The notes: generated from the sequence alone by a model not told the origin. A stretch of DNA of 64,000 nucleotides from Phycisphaerales bacterium (GCA_029260345.1 JAJDDK010000004.1:310001-374000), one strand, 5' to 3'. Counted from the stretch's first letter, positions 32,097 through 42,829 are shown. Program-made: numbers and translations.

Positions 32097-33710
32097 TTAC
32101 GAAACCGATCCCGCGACCGCTTCGTCCTTGTCCTTCAGATCGGCGATCAGCACATCGGTCGTCAGCATGAGGCCCGCGACAGAAGCCGCGTTCACCAGCG
32201 CCGTCTTCGGCACCAGCACCGGATCGATGATGCCGCTCTTGATCATGTCCACGTACTGATGCGTCGCGGCGTTGAAGCCCTGCGACACCGGCAGACCCTT
32301 GACCTTCTCAACCACGATGTCGCCGTCGATGCCCGCGTTCTCCGCGATGCGCGACAAGGGCGACTCCACCGCCTTGAAGACAATGTCAAAGCCGAGCTTC
32401 TCATCGCCCTTGGCCTTCTTGCGGCCGGCTTCGATCGCATCTTGCGTGCGCAGCAGCGCCACGCCGCCGCCGGGGACGTAACCCTCACGAGCCGCAGCGC
32501 GCGTCGCGTTCAGCGAATCATCAACGCGGTCCTTGCGCTCCTTCATCGCGATTTCGGTCGGCGCGCCGACTTTGATGATCGCGACGCCGCCGGTGAGCTT
32601 CGCAAGACGCTCCTGGAGCTTCTCGCGGTCGTAATCGCTCGTGGACTTGTCGAACTGCGCCTTGATCTGCTCAGCGCGAGCGTCAATTTCTTTCTTCTTA
32701 CCGGCGCCCTGAATGACCGTGGTCGCGTCCTTGGACACGATGATCTTCTTGGCTTTGCCAAGCTCGCTGATTTCAACGCTCTCGAGCGTGCGGCCGATGT
32801 CTTCACTGAAGAACGTGCCGCCGGTGAGCGTTGCAATGTCGCCCATCATCGCCTTGCGGCGGTCGCCGAAGCCCGGCGCCTTCACAGCGCAGACCTTGAG
32901 CACACCACGCAAGCGGTTCACGACCAGCGCTGCCAGCGCTTCGTTCTCCACTTCCTCGGCGACGATCAGCAGGTTCTTGCCGCTGCTCGCGACCTTGTTC
33001 AGGAAGGGAAGGAAGTCATTGAGGTTCGCAATCTTCTTCTCGTACAGAAGGATGATCGCGTCTTCCAGCACGCATTCAGCGCTCTTCGGATCGGTCATGA
33101 AGTACGGCGAGAGGTAGCCCTTGTCGAACTGCATGCCTTCGACGTACTCAAGCGTCGTCTCGGCGGACTGACCTTCTTCGACTTCGACGACGCCATCGGG
33201 GCCGACCTTGCTGATCGCTTCGGCGATGAATTCGCCGATCTCTTCATCGTGATTGCTCGCGACGGAGGCAACCTTCTTGTAATCGGCCTTGCCCTTGCAC
33301 TGCACGGCCATGCCGTCGAGCGCATCGCACGCGGCTTGCGCTGCCGCGTTCACGCCGCGCTGCACCTGCACCGCGTTGGCGCCCGCCGCGATCTGGCGCA
33401 GGCCTTCCGTGAAGATCGACGCAGCGAGGACTGTTGCACACGTCGTGCCGTCACCCGCTTTGTCGTTGGTCTTCTTGGCGACCTGCTGGATCATTTTGGC
33501 GCCCATGTTCTGGAACGCTTCCGGCAGATCGATTTCCTTGGCGACGGAGACGCCGTCCTTCGTGACGGTCGGCCCGCCGTATGACTTCTGAATAATGACG
33601 TTGCGCCCGGTCGGGCCCATCGTCGCGCTGACGGCCCGAGCAAGGCGCGTGACGCCTTCCTTGAGCTCAACCAGCGCGGTGTCGTCGAACATGAGTTGCT
33701 TTGTTGACAT
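32097..33710 (-). CDS. groEL1: Chaperonin GroEL paralogue 1 (without GGM tail)
   Basis: The 537-residue 60-kDa chaperonin has the equatorial, intermediate and apical domains in the usual order: [53 protein letters not shown], a mid-region with [14 protein letters not shown], and [20 protein letters not shown] holding the ATP-hydrolysis aspartate. The C-terminus ends [14 protein letters not shown] and lacks the Gly-Gly-Met tail found in paralogue 2. It differs at many sites from paralogue 2, so this is an old duplication. It is separated from groES by the GxxExxY element. Confidence 0.96.
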   Translation of the reverse strand: MSTKQLMFDDTALVELKEGVTRLARAVSATMGPTGRNVIIQKSYGGPTVTKDGVSVAKEIDLPEAFQNMGAKMIQQVAKKTNDKAGDGTTCATVLAASIFTEGLRQIAAGANAVQVQRGVNAAAQAACDALDGMAVQCKGKADYKKVASVASNHDEEIGEFIAEAISKVGPDGVVEVEEGQSAETTLEYVEGMQFDKGYLSPYFMTDPKSAECVLEDAIILLYEKKIANLNDFLPFLNKVASSGKNLLIVAEEVENEALAALVVNRLRGVLKVCAVKAPGFGDRRKAMMGDIATLTGGTFFSEDIGRTLESVEISELGKAKKIIVSKDATTVIQGAGKKKEIDARAEQIKAQFDKSTSDYDREKLQERLAKLTGGVAIIKVGAPTEIAMKERKDRVDDSLNATRAAAREGYVPGGGVALLRTQDAIEAGRKKAKGDEKLGFDIVFKAVESPLSRIAENAGIDGDIVVEKVKGLPVSQGFNAATHQYVDMIKSGIIDPVLVPKTALVNAASVAGLMLTTDVLIADLKDKDEAVAGSVS

Positions 33711-33734
33711 GGCTATTTCCGTTATCGAGTCGAT

Positions 33735-33772
33735 CAGTTTGCACCGCAGAGGCGCAGAGAACTCAGAGAGGA
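33735..33772 (+). repeat. Family C terminal repeat, left end of the GxxExxY element
   Basis: CACCGCAGAGGCGCAGAG then AACTCAGAGAGGA. It ends at the base before the GxxExxY stop codon and is 24 bases upstream of the groEL1 start. It is direct with the arm at 34241-34275 and inverted to the arm at 34316-34350. Confidence 0.85.
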
Positions 33773-34192
33773 TTACTTGGGTGAGAGGATCAGTCGTTTG
33801 ATGCCGTTGCGTAGGTAAGGGGCGTTGAAGTTGAGAAGGAGGCCGCGGTCGAGACGAGAGAGACGGAGGTAGGTCAAGAGTTGTGCTTCGTGGATTGGGG
33901 CGAGCTCATCGACTGCCTTCAGTTCCACGACGACGCGGTCGCGAATGACGAGATCAAGCTTGTAGCCGCATGCGATGCGCCGTCCTTTGTATTCGACGGG
34001 AAGTTCGACTTGCGAAGCGAAAGGCACGCCGCGATCCGAAAGTTCTTGTTCGAGACAGGCCTGATAAGCGGATTCCAGCAGTCCCGGCCCGAGGGCCTTA
34101 TGAACCTCGATCGCCGCCGCGATGATTTCGCCCGTGACGGGATCTTTGGCGCCGATCGTGGGTGATTCTGGAGTCTCAACCTTTAGACCCAT
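33773..34192 (-). CDS. GxxExxY family protein (PD-(D/E)XK nuclease-like)
   Basis: The 139-residue product carries the defining motif [17 protein letters not shown] (about residues 35-51), then [18 protein letters not shown] (76-93), which supplies the D and ExK of a PD-(D/E)XK-type active site, and a C-terminal [13 protein letters not shown]. The family is widespread in environmental bacteria with no agreed function; a nuclease role is inferred from the fold. The gene has a GAGGAAAG binding site and lies between family C repeats (33735-33772 and 34241-34350), inserted in the groES-groEL1 interval. This genomic position suggests a mobile or recently gained gene. Confidence 0.88.
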   Translation of the reverse strand: MGLKVETPESPTIGAKDPVTGEIIAAAIEVHKALGPGLLESAYQACLEQELSDRGVPFASQVELPVEYKGRRIACGYKLDLVIRDRVVVELKAVDELAPIHEAQLLTYLRLSRLDRGLLLNFNAPYLRNGIKRLILSPK

Positions 34193-34240
34193 TGACTTGC
34201 TTTCCTCAACATTGATGAGTGTTCATTTACGCACTTTGGA

Positions 34241-34350
34241 TTCACCGCAGAGGCGCAGAGGACACAGAGAGAAACACTCTCCTCTTTTCCTTCTCTCCCT
34301 CTCCACCACAAGTTCCATCTCTGCGCTCTCTGCGCCTCTGTGGTGAAAAA
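34241..34350. repeat. Family C inverted pair, right end of the GxxExxY element
   Basis: The plus-sense arm is 34241-34275 (ATTCACCGCAGAGGCGCAGA) and the minus-sense arm is 34316-34350 (on the minus strand TTTTCACCACAGAGGCGCAG). The inner spacer is about 40 bases and pyrimidine-rich. The right arm lies 20 bases from the groES stop codon. Confidence 0.85.
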
Positions 34351-34369
34351 AAAGAGATCGCCAATCACT

Positions 34370-34657
34370 TCACTCCACGATGCCGAGCAATTCCGACTCC
34401 CGAAGAATCAAATGCTCATCACCCTTGATCTCCACTTCCGACCCCGCGTACTTGCCGTACACGACGGTGTCGCCCTTCTTGACGCTGGGCTTGGCGCGCT
34501 GGCCGTTTTCCAGGCGCTTGCCGGGGCCGACGGCGACGACTTTGCCATGCACCGGGCGCTCCTTCGCGCTTTCGGGGAGGTAGATCCCGGCCGCGGTCTT
34601 TTCTTCCTGCTCGATCGGCTTGACGAGCACGCGATCATCCATTGGTTTGACGGACAT
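34370..34657 (-). CDS. groES: Co-chaperonin GroES
   Basis: The 95-residue product is a 10-kDa cochaperonin: [20 protein letters not shown] at the N-terminus, the mobile loop ([20 protein letters not shown]), [16 protein letters not shown], and a closing [12 protein letters not shown]. It caps the GroEL chamber. It is the only groES in the window and could serve both GroEL paralogues. No CIRCE-type inverted repeat was found in its upstream gap. Confidence 0.97.
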   Translation of the reverse strand: MSVKPMDDRVLVKPIEQEEKTAAGIYLPESAKERPVHGKVVAVGPGKRLENGQRAKPSVKKGDTVVYGKYAGSEVEIKGDEHLILRESELLGIVE

Positions 34658-34732
34658 TCTGTTTCGCTCCTTGCGAGTGAATAAGCGAGTGTTGTTTGTT
34701 CAGATGAATTCGATTCGGCAATGCGCGGCGGT

Positions 34733-36478
<1,746 letters not shown>

Positions 36479-36522
36479 CGGCGTCAATCTCCGTTTCTGT
36501 CTCTAAAAAAGCTTTGGACGGT

Positions 36523-36544
36523 GGGACGGGCGTCTCGCCCGTCC
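36523..36544. repeat. Family J palindrome copy 2, upstream of groEL2
   Basis: GGGACGGGCGTCTCGCCCGTCC is nearly identical to the palindrome at 463-484. It lies 45 bases before the groEL2 start on the minus strand, so it may be in the mRNA leader. Confidence 0.7.
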
Positions 36545-36750
36545 GTCGAAAGTCGAGTGGAATGATTCGCGGCCCATCAGCGACGATGCACCGACAGACC
36601 GAACGGAAGAAGATGCAAGCGGCGCGCCGCGGCTCACCAACCCGAAAATCAGCAAAACAACCGTGTTTGAGGCTCATCTGCACGGAGCCGCCGCCGCCGC
36701 GCCTGACACGCCGCGACCCGCGCCGCTCCTCGCCTGCCACACTGGCAGCC

Positions 36751-37689
36751 TCACGCGCCGTTGGCAGGGCGAAACTCGATGATCTGTCCGAGCGATGGGC
36801 TGGGCGTGATGATCGCCTTTCGAATGCGCCAGCCGTCGAGGGCGCCGCCTGCAATAGCCATCGTGGTCAGGATCGAACCTACCAGCACCAGAATCGTCCC
36901 CGCTCCGGCCAGAAGATCCTGATTGATCGCCGGGACCATCGTTGACGCCATCCGCACGCCATCGCCAACCATGGCGATCGCCACCGCGGCGGCCGTCGCA
37001 TAAATAGTCTGCCGGCCGACGCGTCCGGTGCGCAAAACCAGTGATCGCGCCACGAGTTGCCGCGCATTGGGCCGCAAACCCAGGAGCACGACGAGCGCAC
37101 ACACTCCAAGGCAAATTCGCAGCGACAAACGCTGCATGTTGGGGCCGGCTTGCACATACGGGGCCAGTGACGTCGCATCAACGACCGCCCCGATTCGCCA
37201 CCAGCACCACGCCAGCGGCACAAAACTCAGCAGGCCGATCGCCGCCGTGAAGTTCGTCCACGCCGGACCGTGACGCGTCGGTCGGACCATCCCCAGCGCG
37301 CCGACGAACGAAATGCCCAGCGCTGCGAGGCTCACCAAAGTCGTCCAGTGCAGATCAGGTCGAGTGGTCCACCCGAATGCATACGCCGCGATGTCCGCCA
37401 CGCGCGGCGCCCAAGCAAACAGCACTGCGATCAACGCCCCGATTGGCCACAGCGCCACGCCCCACGCCGTCAGCAGCGGCGTCGGCAATGGCCGAAACGC
37501 CTCTGCGTGCGGGTCCACGCGGTAGAGAATGGTGGCCCGCACCAGAATGCCACACTCGGGGCAATTTCCGCGAATGGACAGCCCCTGCAGCTCGTAGCCG
37601 CAGTTGATGCACGGCAGCGAGCCGCGAAGCGCGGCTTCAAGAGGCCGCGCCGATTCAAGATCCACGGAATCGCCGTCGTGATCCACCAT
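36751..37689 (-). CDS. Hypothetical membrane protein with N-terminal zinc ribbon
   Basis: The product (312 residues from the ATG at 37689; a TTG at 37731 would add 14) has a zinc ribbon near its N-terminus (CINCGYELQGLSIRGNCPEC, cysteine pairs 20 residues apart) followed by about seven hydrophobic segments, among them LLTAWGVALWPIGALIAVLF and IGLLSFVPLAWCWW. I recall this ribbon plus membrane-domain layout in planctomycetes, but I do not recognise the family. No catalytic motif is visible. Confidence 0.7.
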   Translation of the reverse strand: MVDHDGDSVDLESARPLEAALRGSLPCINCGYELQGLSIRGNCPECGILVRATILYRVDPHAEAFRPLPTPLLTAWGVALWPIGALIAVLFAWAPRVADIAAYAFGWTTRPDLHWTTLVSLAALGISFVGALGMVRPTRHGPAWTNFTAAIGLLSFVPLAWCWWRIGAVVDATSLAPYVQAGPNMQRLSLRICLGVCALVVLLGLRPNARQLVARSLVLRTGRVGRQTIYATAAAVAIAMVGDGVRMASTMVPAINQDLLAGAGTILVLVGSILTTMAIAGGALDGWRIRKAIITPSPSLGQIIEFRPANGA

Positions 37690-37780
37690 CTGATCGATCC
37701 AGCCACCCTTAGCCTTGCAGTCTACTGCCAAGCACGCAATCGGAACCCACCCCTATACCCATCCGTATACTCGACCGAGC

Positions 37781-38710
37781 ATGATCGACGCGATTGACAG
37801 ACTGCGCAACAACATCGCGGGGGTGTTCCTCGGCGATCCAGCGGCGATCGATCGCGTGATTGTGTGCCTGCTGGCGCGCGGCCATGTGTTGATTGAGGAT
37901 GTGCCGGGGGTGGGCAAGACGATGCTGGCGACGGCGCTGGCGCGTTCCGTCGATTGCACCTTCAACCGCATTCAGCTCACGCCGGATCTCCTTCCCGGCG
38001 ATGTGCTGGGCGTTTCGGTGTTTAACCGGCGCAGCAGCGAATTCGAATTCAAACCCGGACCGATCTTTGCGAACATTGTGCTGGCCGATGAAATCAACCG
38101 CGCTTCGCCGAAGACGCAATCCGCTCTGCTGGAAGCGATGAACGAAGCGACGGTGTCCATCGACGGGCGCGTGCACCGGCTTGATCCGCCGTTCATGGTC
38201 GTCGCGACGCAGAACCCGGCGGACTTTGAGGGCGCCTACCCACTGCCGGAAAGCCAGCTTGATCGCTTCCTCATGCGCATCGGCCTTGGCTACCCAACCG
38301 CGGAAAACGAAGCCCGCGTGCTCGATCTGCGACCGGCGACGACGGCGATTCATCAGCTCAAGCATGCGCTCACGCACACCGAAGTGCTGGAGCTTCAGCA
38401 GCAGGTGGACGATGTGCGCCTTGATCGCACCCTCGCCGAATACATCGTCGGCCTCGCGCACGCGACGCGCGAACACGAAGAATTGCGCATCGGCCTCTCC
38501 CCCCGCGGCACACTCGCGCTCGCCCAATCCGCCCGCGCCACCGCCGTGATGGAAGGCCGCGACTACGTGATTCCCGAAGACATCACAAGCAACATCAACG
38601 CTGTGTGCGCGCACCGCATCATGCCGCAAGCGCAATTCGGCGCCGGCCGCTCCGTCGTCGCCGACCGCGTGCTGCAAGAAGTGATGGAACGCGTCGAAGC
38701 GCCGAGTTGA
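37781..38710 (+). CDS. MoxR-family AAA+ ATPase
   Basis: The 309-residue ATPase has the Walker A EDVPGVGKT (39-47), Walker B IVLADEINR (99-107) and sensor 1 VATQNPADFEGAYPLPESQL, and a C-terminal lid domain (ISPRGTLALAQSARA-type: LSPRGTLALAQSARATAVME). MoxR proteins act as chaperones that load metals or assemble complexes, often with VWA-domain partners. No VWA gene follows here. The ATG at 37781 matches family starts. Confidence 0.92.
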   Translation: MIDAIDRLRNNIAGVFLGDPAAIDRVIVCLLARGHVLIEDVPGVGKTMLATALARSVDCTFNRIQLTPDLLPGDVLGVSVFNRRSSEFEFKPGPIFANIVLADEINRASPKTQSALLEAMNEATVSIDGRVHRLDPPFMVVATQNPADFEGAYPLPESQLDRFLMRIGLGYPTAENEARVLDLRPATTAIHQLKHALTHTEVLELQQQVDDVRLDRTLAEYIVGLAHATREHEELRIGLSPRGTLALAQSARATAVMEGRDYVIPEDITSNINAVCAHRIMPQAQFGAGRSVVADRVLQEVMERVEAPS

Positions 38711-38737
38711 TTGCGCGACGGAACCGTCCTTTCCAAA

Positions 38738-38769
38738 GGTGCCGTGGTCTTGCGCAGCAAGGCCACGAA
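38738..38769. repeat. Family D hairpin after moxR
   Basis: GTGGTCTTGCGCAGCAAGGC followed by CAC forms a hairpin related to the copies at 11287, 11498, 21520 and 24186. It starts 28 bases after the moxR stop. Confidence 0.8.
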
Positions 38770-38843
38770 AAAGCACAATTCCACACAAATCTCAGACTGT
38801 TACTCTGGAACGAACAATAATTCGCGTTCCTCCGGAGTTCCCC

Positions 38844-39053
38844 ATGCCCCGACTCGTCCGACACGATCACACCGGCCCCATCAAGATTGAGCCGCAGGAC
38901 AAGCCCATCTTTATCTGCGGCTGCGGTCTCACGCAGAATTTCCCCTTCTGCGACGGCACGCACAAACAGTGCGCGAGCGAAGACCCCAAGACGGTCTACG
39001 TCTACGACGACACACGCACCAAAGTGATTGAAGAGCGCCCGGATTCAGAATGA
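38844..39053 (+). CDS. CDGSH iron-sulfur domain protein (mitoNEET-like)
   Basis: The 69-residue product contains one complete CDGSH motif, CGCGLTQNFPFCDGTH, which ligates a [2Fe-2S] cluster with three Cys and one His. Small bacterial proteins of this kind are linked with redox sensing and iron handling, but the role is not known. The ATG at 38844 follows CGGAG. It is a single gene ending at a family E repeat. Confidence 0.88.
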   Translation: MPRLVRHDHTGPIKIEPQDKPIFICGCGLTQNFPFCDGTHKQCASEDPKTVYVYDDTRTKVIEERPDSE

Positions 39054-39056
39054 TCG

Positions 39057-39085
39057 GGTGGCATGCCCACGTCTCCGTGGGCATG
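39057..39085. repeat. Family E repeat copy 4, after the CDGSH gene stop
   Basis: GGTGGCATGCCCACGTCTCC followed by GTGGGCATG starts three bases after the TGA of the CDGSH gene. Other copies are 21644-21674, 30593-30622 and 31984-32013. Confidence 0.8.
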
Positions 39086-39176
39086 AGAGGTCGTCACTCA
39101 ACACCAGCGCCATCAATTGCATGAGACGGGTGCGATTCTTCAGTCCCACGTATTGAGCGCCCCGGTTGACAAGAGC

Positions 39177-39207
39177 GACCACTCGCTCGCGCTCGCGGCT
39201 CTGATCA
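39177..39207 (-). repeat. Family H repeat copy 5, overlapping the PH-domain gene stop
   Basis: On the minus strand TGATCAGAGCCGCGAGCGCG starts with the TGA stop codon of the gene at 39205-39795 itself. This is the second case, after panC, in which the stop codon lies in a family H repeat. Confidence 0.78.
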
Positions 39208-39795
39208 CATCCCGCGCAGTGACCCGCCGTACCGCTTCACCGCCTGCTGCGCGATGTCGTGCACGCGCTTCGCATCTCCGACGCTGCTCCAGGCGATCAC
39301 GCCCTCGTCCGTGCGAAACACGACCGTGCCGACGTCAAATCGCGACAGCGCATCGTTTTGTTCGAGCGTCAAGCCGCGCACACTCGCCAGCGGCGCTTCC
39401 GCATGCGCGACGCGCGTGAACTTGCGATCCTGCCGCACCACGCGCCGATCGGTCAGCACGTACAGGCGGCGCATGTGTTCAAACACAAAGAAGCCGCAGC
39501 CAATCGCCAGGCCGACGAGCGCCGCCGTCGGTGTCGCCACCGGGCGACCGAGCGCCTTGGAAACCAGCCACGCGACCATCGCGCCGATGCCAGCCGCGAT
39601 GACCGCGGAAATCGCATCGATCCACCACGAACGCCGGCACACCAGAATTACGACCTCGCCCGCATTCAAAGGCACACCAAGAATGGATCGGTGCGCGAAG
39701 TTCTCCTCAATCGCGTCAGCGCCGACCACCTCCGCGCAAAAGCGCGGCGCCGGTGTGAGCCGCCCCGGTTCGCACTGCGACGGCCGCGCAATCAT
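39205..39795 (-). CDS. PH-domain (bPH2/YdbS-like) membrane protein
   Basis: The 196-residue product has a membrane hairpin in the middle (AISAVIAAGIGAMVAWLV and AALVGLAIGCGFFVFEH) and a C-terminal bacterial PH-like domain with RRLYVLTDRRVVRQDRKFTR and a following RGLTLEQND. The YLTDRRV motif is typical of bPH2 proteins. Function is unknown. It overlaps the hpt stop codon by four bases (ATGA), so the two genes are translationally coupled. Confidence 0.8.
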   Translation of the reverse strand: MIARPSQCEPGRLTPAPRFCAEVVGADAIEENFAHRSILGVPLNAGEVVILVCRRSWWIDAISAVIAAGIGAMVAWLVSKALGRPVATPTAALVGLAIGCGFFVFEHMRRLYVLTDRRVVRQDRKFTRVAHAEAPLASVRGLTLEQNDALSRFDVGTVVFRTDEGVIAWSSVGDAKRVHDIAQQAVKRYGGSLRGM

Positions 39796-40361
39796 GCGTC
39801 ACCTGCTTCTTCAAGCAGCCGAATGTCGCGCAGATTGCGGTAATGCCCGTCGTAATCCAGCCCGTATCCAACGATGAACACATCGGGAATGTCAAAGCCG
39901 GTGATGTCCGCCTCCACGGGGACATCGCGGTCGCGCTCCTTGCGCAGCAGCACGCAGATGCGCAGAGACGCCGGTTTCTGAGCCCCGATTTCTTTTTTGA
40001 GCAGGCCCAGTGTGCGCCCGGTGTCGAGGATGTCATCCACAATCACGATGTGCTTTCCGGCAAGGTCGTCCGGCAGCGCGCCGACGACGCTGACGCCGAG
40101 GGACGCCGTCGTGGCGCCGCGATAGCTGCTGACGCTCACCATCTCAGTGGACATCGTGACCGGCAGTTGCCGGATGAGGTCGGCGAAGAACACGATCGCG
40201 CCGGACAGGACCGGGATGAAGATGACGCGCCCCGGCACATCGACGCCGTGCCCCTCGCGCCGGAGGTCCGCCTGCAGCGCATCGGACAGCTCTCGCGCGA
40301 TGGACGCGACCCGATCCCTGATCTCTCTCTCCCCGATCAAGATCTCGCCGGGCGGACGCAT
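39792..40361 (-). CDS. hpt: Hypoxanthine phosphoribosyltransferase
   Basis: This purine salvage enzyme converts hypoxanthine or guanine with PRPP to the nucleotide. The 189-residue product has the PRTase features: RVIFIPVLSGAIVFFADLIR, the PRPP loop IVIVDDILDTGRTL, LRKERDRDVPVEADITGFDI, and VGYGLDYDGHYRNL with the substrate aspartate. The ATG at 40361 is preferred to an upstream GTG. Its stop overlaps the next gene by four bases. It is divergent from pgi. Confidence 0.95.
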   Translation of the reverse strand: MRPPGEILIGEREIRDRVASIARELSDALQADLRREGHGVDVPGRVIFIPVLSGAIVFFADLIRQLPVTMSTEMVSVSSYRGATTASLGVSVVGALPDDLAGKHIVIVDDILDTGRTLGLLKKEIGAQKPASLRICVLLRKERDRDVPVEADITGFDIPDVFIVGYGLDYDGHYRNLRDIRLLEEAGDA

Positions 40362-40423
40362 TGGGTGACACTGTACCACCCTCAGCGCGGGCGGCGCCCG
40401 CCGCGCTGTACCTTGAGTACGCC

Positions 40424-41845
40424 ATGATCACCATCGACTACGCCAACTGTCTCGTCCCCCGCGTCGGCAAGCACGGCCTTGAGGCCAACAGCTTTGAGCC
40501 GCACTCGCCACTGATGGCGCGACTCGCTCAAATCGCCGAGCAGCTCGCCGCTTCGCGCGGCTCAGGCTGGGAGCGCTGGCGACTCTTGCCGTTCGACCCC
40601 ATGCGGAGTGAACACGTGCAATCCGTGCGCGATGTCGCAGAGCGCTGCCGCGGCCGGTTTGACACAATGGTCGTACTGGGCATCGGCGGCTCGGCGCTGG
40701 GCAACATCGCGCTGCAGAGCGCGCTCAACCCGCCGACGTGGAACCTGTTGCCGAAAGACAAGCGATCCGGCCCGCGACTGTTCGTGCTCGACAACGTCGA
40801 TCCCGACAACATCGGCGCGGTGCTCGAATGCGCCGCGTCATCCCCCGGCGGCCTTGAGCGCACACTGTTCAACGTCATCAGCAAGTCCGGCGAAACCGCC
40901 GAAACCGCAGCGCAGTTCCTGATCATTCGCAAAGCGCTGATCGATGCGCTTGGCGAGCGCGAGCACGCGAACAACATCGTCGCAATCACCGACCCGGCCA
41001 AAGGCACGATGCGAACCATCTGCGATGAAGCGGGGTACGTGACTCTGCCCGTTCCGGACGGCGTCGGCGGGCGATTCAGTGTGCTGTCTCCCGTCGGACT
41101 GTTCTCCGCCGCAATGTGCGGCGTGGACATCGAAGCGCTCCTCAACGGCGCGGCGCTGATGGATGAACGCTGCGCCGATCGCGAAGCGCATCGCAACCCC
41201 GCCGCGATCCTCGCGATGATCCTCGTCGAACTCGCGCGGCAGAAGAACAAGACGATTCACGCGCTCATGCCGTACGCGAACAACATGTACCTGCTCGCGG
41301 ACTGGTTCCGGCAGTTGTGGGCGGAGTCGCTCGGCAAGCGTGTCGATGCCAGCGGGCGTGAAGTATTTGCTGGTTTCACGCCGGTGAAGGCGCTGGGCGC
41401 GACGGATCAGCACTCGCAGATTCAGCTGTACCGCGAAGGGCCGAACGACAAAGTCATCGGTTTTGTCGAGGTCGAGCAGTTTGAACACGACATCACGATC
41501 CCGCCGGGACTCGGTGTGGATTCGTTGCAATATCTGGAAGGGTCAACGCTTTCCGCGCTGCTCAGCGCGGAGAAGCGTGCGACGGAGTATGCGCTCGTTG
41601 AATCAAAGCGGCCGAATTTCACGATCCGCATGCCGCGCGTCGATGCGCACCATGTCGGCGAGTTTTTGCAACTATGGATGATGACGACGGCGTTCGCGGG
41701 TCGCATGCTCAATATCGATGCGTACGACCAGCCAGCGGTGGAGACTGGCAAGAAGGCGACGTTTGGCTTGATGGGGCGTGCGGGGTTTGAGAAATACAAG
41801 ACGGAAGTTGACGCCGCGCTGGAGGAAACCTCGCACGTTGTGTAA
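40424..41845 (+). CDS. pgi: Glucose-6-phosphate isomerase
   Basis: This enzyme interconverts glucose-6-phosphate and fructose-6-phosphate. The 473-residue product shows the SIS-fold motifs VLGIGGSALGNIALQSAL (about residues 83-100), NVISKSGETAETAAQF, DPAKGTMRTICDEAGY, and a C-terminal section with GATDQHSQIQLYREGP. It is closer to the shorter (archaeal/bacterial ~450 residue) type than to the 550-residue E. coli enzyme. The ATG at 40424 is supported by the conserved N-terminus MITIDYANC. It ends next to a family C repeat. Confidence 0.94.
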   Translation: MITIDYANCLVPRVGKHGLEANSFEPHSPLMARLAQIAEQLAASRGSGWERWRLLPFDPMRSEHVQSVRDVAERCRGRFDTMVVLGIGGSALGNIALQSALNPPTWNLLPKDKRSGPRLFVLDNVDPDNIGAVLECAASSPGGLERTLFNVISKSGETAETAAQFLIIRKALIDALGEREHANNIVAITDPAKGTMRTICDEAGYVTLPVPDGVGGRFSVLSPVGLFSAAMCGVDIEALLNGAALMDERCADREAHRNPAAILAMILVELARQKNKTIHALMPYANNMYLLADWFRQLWAESLGKRVDASGREVFAGFTPVKALGATDQHSQIQLYREGPNDKVIGFVEVEQFEHDITIPPGLGVDSLQYLEGSTLSALLSAEKRATEYALVESKRPNFTIRMPRVDAHHVGEFLQLWMMTTAFAGRMLNIDAYDQPAVETGKKATFGLMGRAGFEKYKTEVDAALEETSHVV

Positions 41846-41851
41846 GCGGGG

Positions 41852-42098
41852 TTTTTTCACCACAGAGGCGCAGAGGGCGCGGAGAGAATCAGGATTGTTT
41901 GGGTGAAGCCAAATTCGGGACTCCCAACTTCCAACACCCAACACCCAACACTCAAATCACAAATCACAAATCACAAATCACGGATCACGGATCACGGATC
42001 TCAAATCTCAAATCTCAAATCTCAAATTGTCTTCTCTACCTTTATTCTCAGTTCTCTCTTCAACCCTTCTCCGTGCTCTCTGCGCCTCTGCGGTAAAG
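41852..42098. repeat. Family C inverted pair enclosing a heptamer array
   Basis: The plus-sense arm is 41852-41889 (TTTTTTCACCACAGAGGCGC), and the minus-sense arm is 42065-42098 (on the minus strand CTTTACCGCAGAGGCGCAGA). Between them is the array at 41921-42025. Both arms touch the stop codons of the convergent pgi and SDR genes (41845 and 42104). Confidence 0.88.
41921..42025. repeat. Graded heptamer tandem array (15 units)
   Basis: A perfect 7-bp period runs through CTCCCAA, CTTCCAA, CACCCAA (x2), CACTCAA, ATCACAA (x3), ATCACGG (x3) and ATCTCAA (x4). Each block changes from its neighbour by one to three bases, so the array looks like repeated slippage with drift. Confidence 0.92.
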
Positions 42099-42103
42099 AA
42101 GTC

Positions 42104-42799
42104 TCAACTCTTCCCATACACGGGCGCCAACGCCCCGCGCGTCACCGCATTCAGCGGCGACGCCAGAAACGCAATCGTTGCGGCGACTTCATCCACCTTG
42201 GGCCACGCGGCGTGATCCGCCTTGGGCATTGCTTCGCGGTTCGCGGGCGTATCCATAATGGATGGCACGATCGCGTTCACCCAGATGCCATCGTCTTTCA
42301 CTTCTTCCGCGAGTGACTGCGTGATGGATGCGACCGCCGCCTTGCTCGCGGAATACGCCACCATTCCGCCTGCCGGAACCAGCGCCGGTTTCGCGGCGAC
42401 ATTCACGATCCGCCCGCCATTGCCGTCTTTCATGCGCTTCACCGCTTCGCGGCAGCACAAAAAGCACGTCGTCGCATTCATGTCCTGCATCTGGCGCCAA
42501 TCGCTGAGGCTCGTCTCTTCGATTGCCCCCATCGCAAAACCGCCTGCGATGTGAATGGACGCCCACAGCGACGGTGGTTTTGCAAAGAATGACTCACATG
42601 CGTCTTCGTCCGCCAAATTGACGCAGACTTCGGTATGCACTCGTTCGTTACTGCGCAGTTCGAATGCATCGTGCTCTTTCTGGTCAAAGCACGGAACCCA
42701 GCATTCGGCGCCGCGATCGAGCAGGCGCTTCACGACGGCGCTGCCCAAGGCGCCCGCGCCGCCGGTGATGATGACGTTTCGATCGGTGTAATCGCTCAT
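42104..42799 (-). CDS. Short-chain dehydrogenase/reductase, second copy
   Basis: The 231-residue protein has the SDR fold with TGGAGALGSAVVKRLLDRG (14-32, NAD(P) site), a variant of the NAG block (IHIAGGFAMG), an atypical AAKPALVPAGG stretch where the catalytic serine block usually lies, and YSASK as Tyr and Lys. The change at the serine block is unusual and may mean a different or absent catalytic serine. It is unrelated in sequence to the SDR at 19077. It is convergent with pgi. Confidence 0.87.
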   Translation of the reverse strand: MSDYTDRNVIITGGAGALGSAVVKRLLDRGAECWVPCFDQKEHDAFELRSNERVHTEVCVNLADEDACESFFAKPPSLWASIHIAGGFAMGAIEETSLSDWRQMQDMNATTCFLCCREAVKRMKDGNGGRIVNVAAKPALVPAGGMVAYSASKAAVASITQSLAEEVKDDGIWVNAIVPSIMDTPANREAMPKADHAAWPKVDEVAATIAFLASPLNAVTRGALAPVYGKS

Positions 42800-42829
42800 G
42801 CGCGCATGCTACCGCGCCTCGCGCGCACG

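Noticed and set aside
32259-33584. Long plus-strand open frame opposite groEL1
   Set aside because: It is a shadow frame for the same reason; groEL1 has clear family motifs on the minus strand.
34658-34732. CIRCE heat-shock operator upstream of groES
   Set aside because: No TTAGCACTC-N9-GAGTGCTAA-like inverted repeat is present in this gap or before groEL1, groEL2 or dnaJ.
41921-42025. Heptamer array considered as coding sequence (ITNHKSQ-like peptides)
   Set aside because: The peptide is a direct product of the 7-bp period read in three frames and is not part of a gene with a start, binding site or domain.
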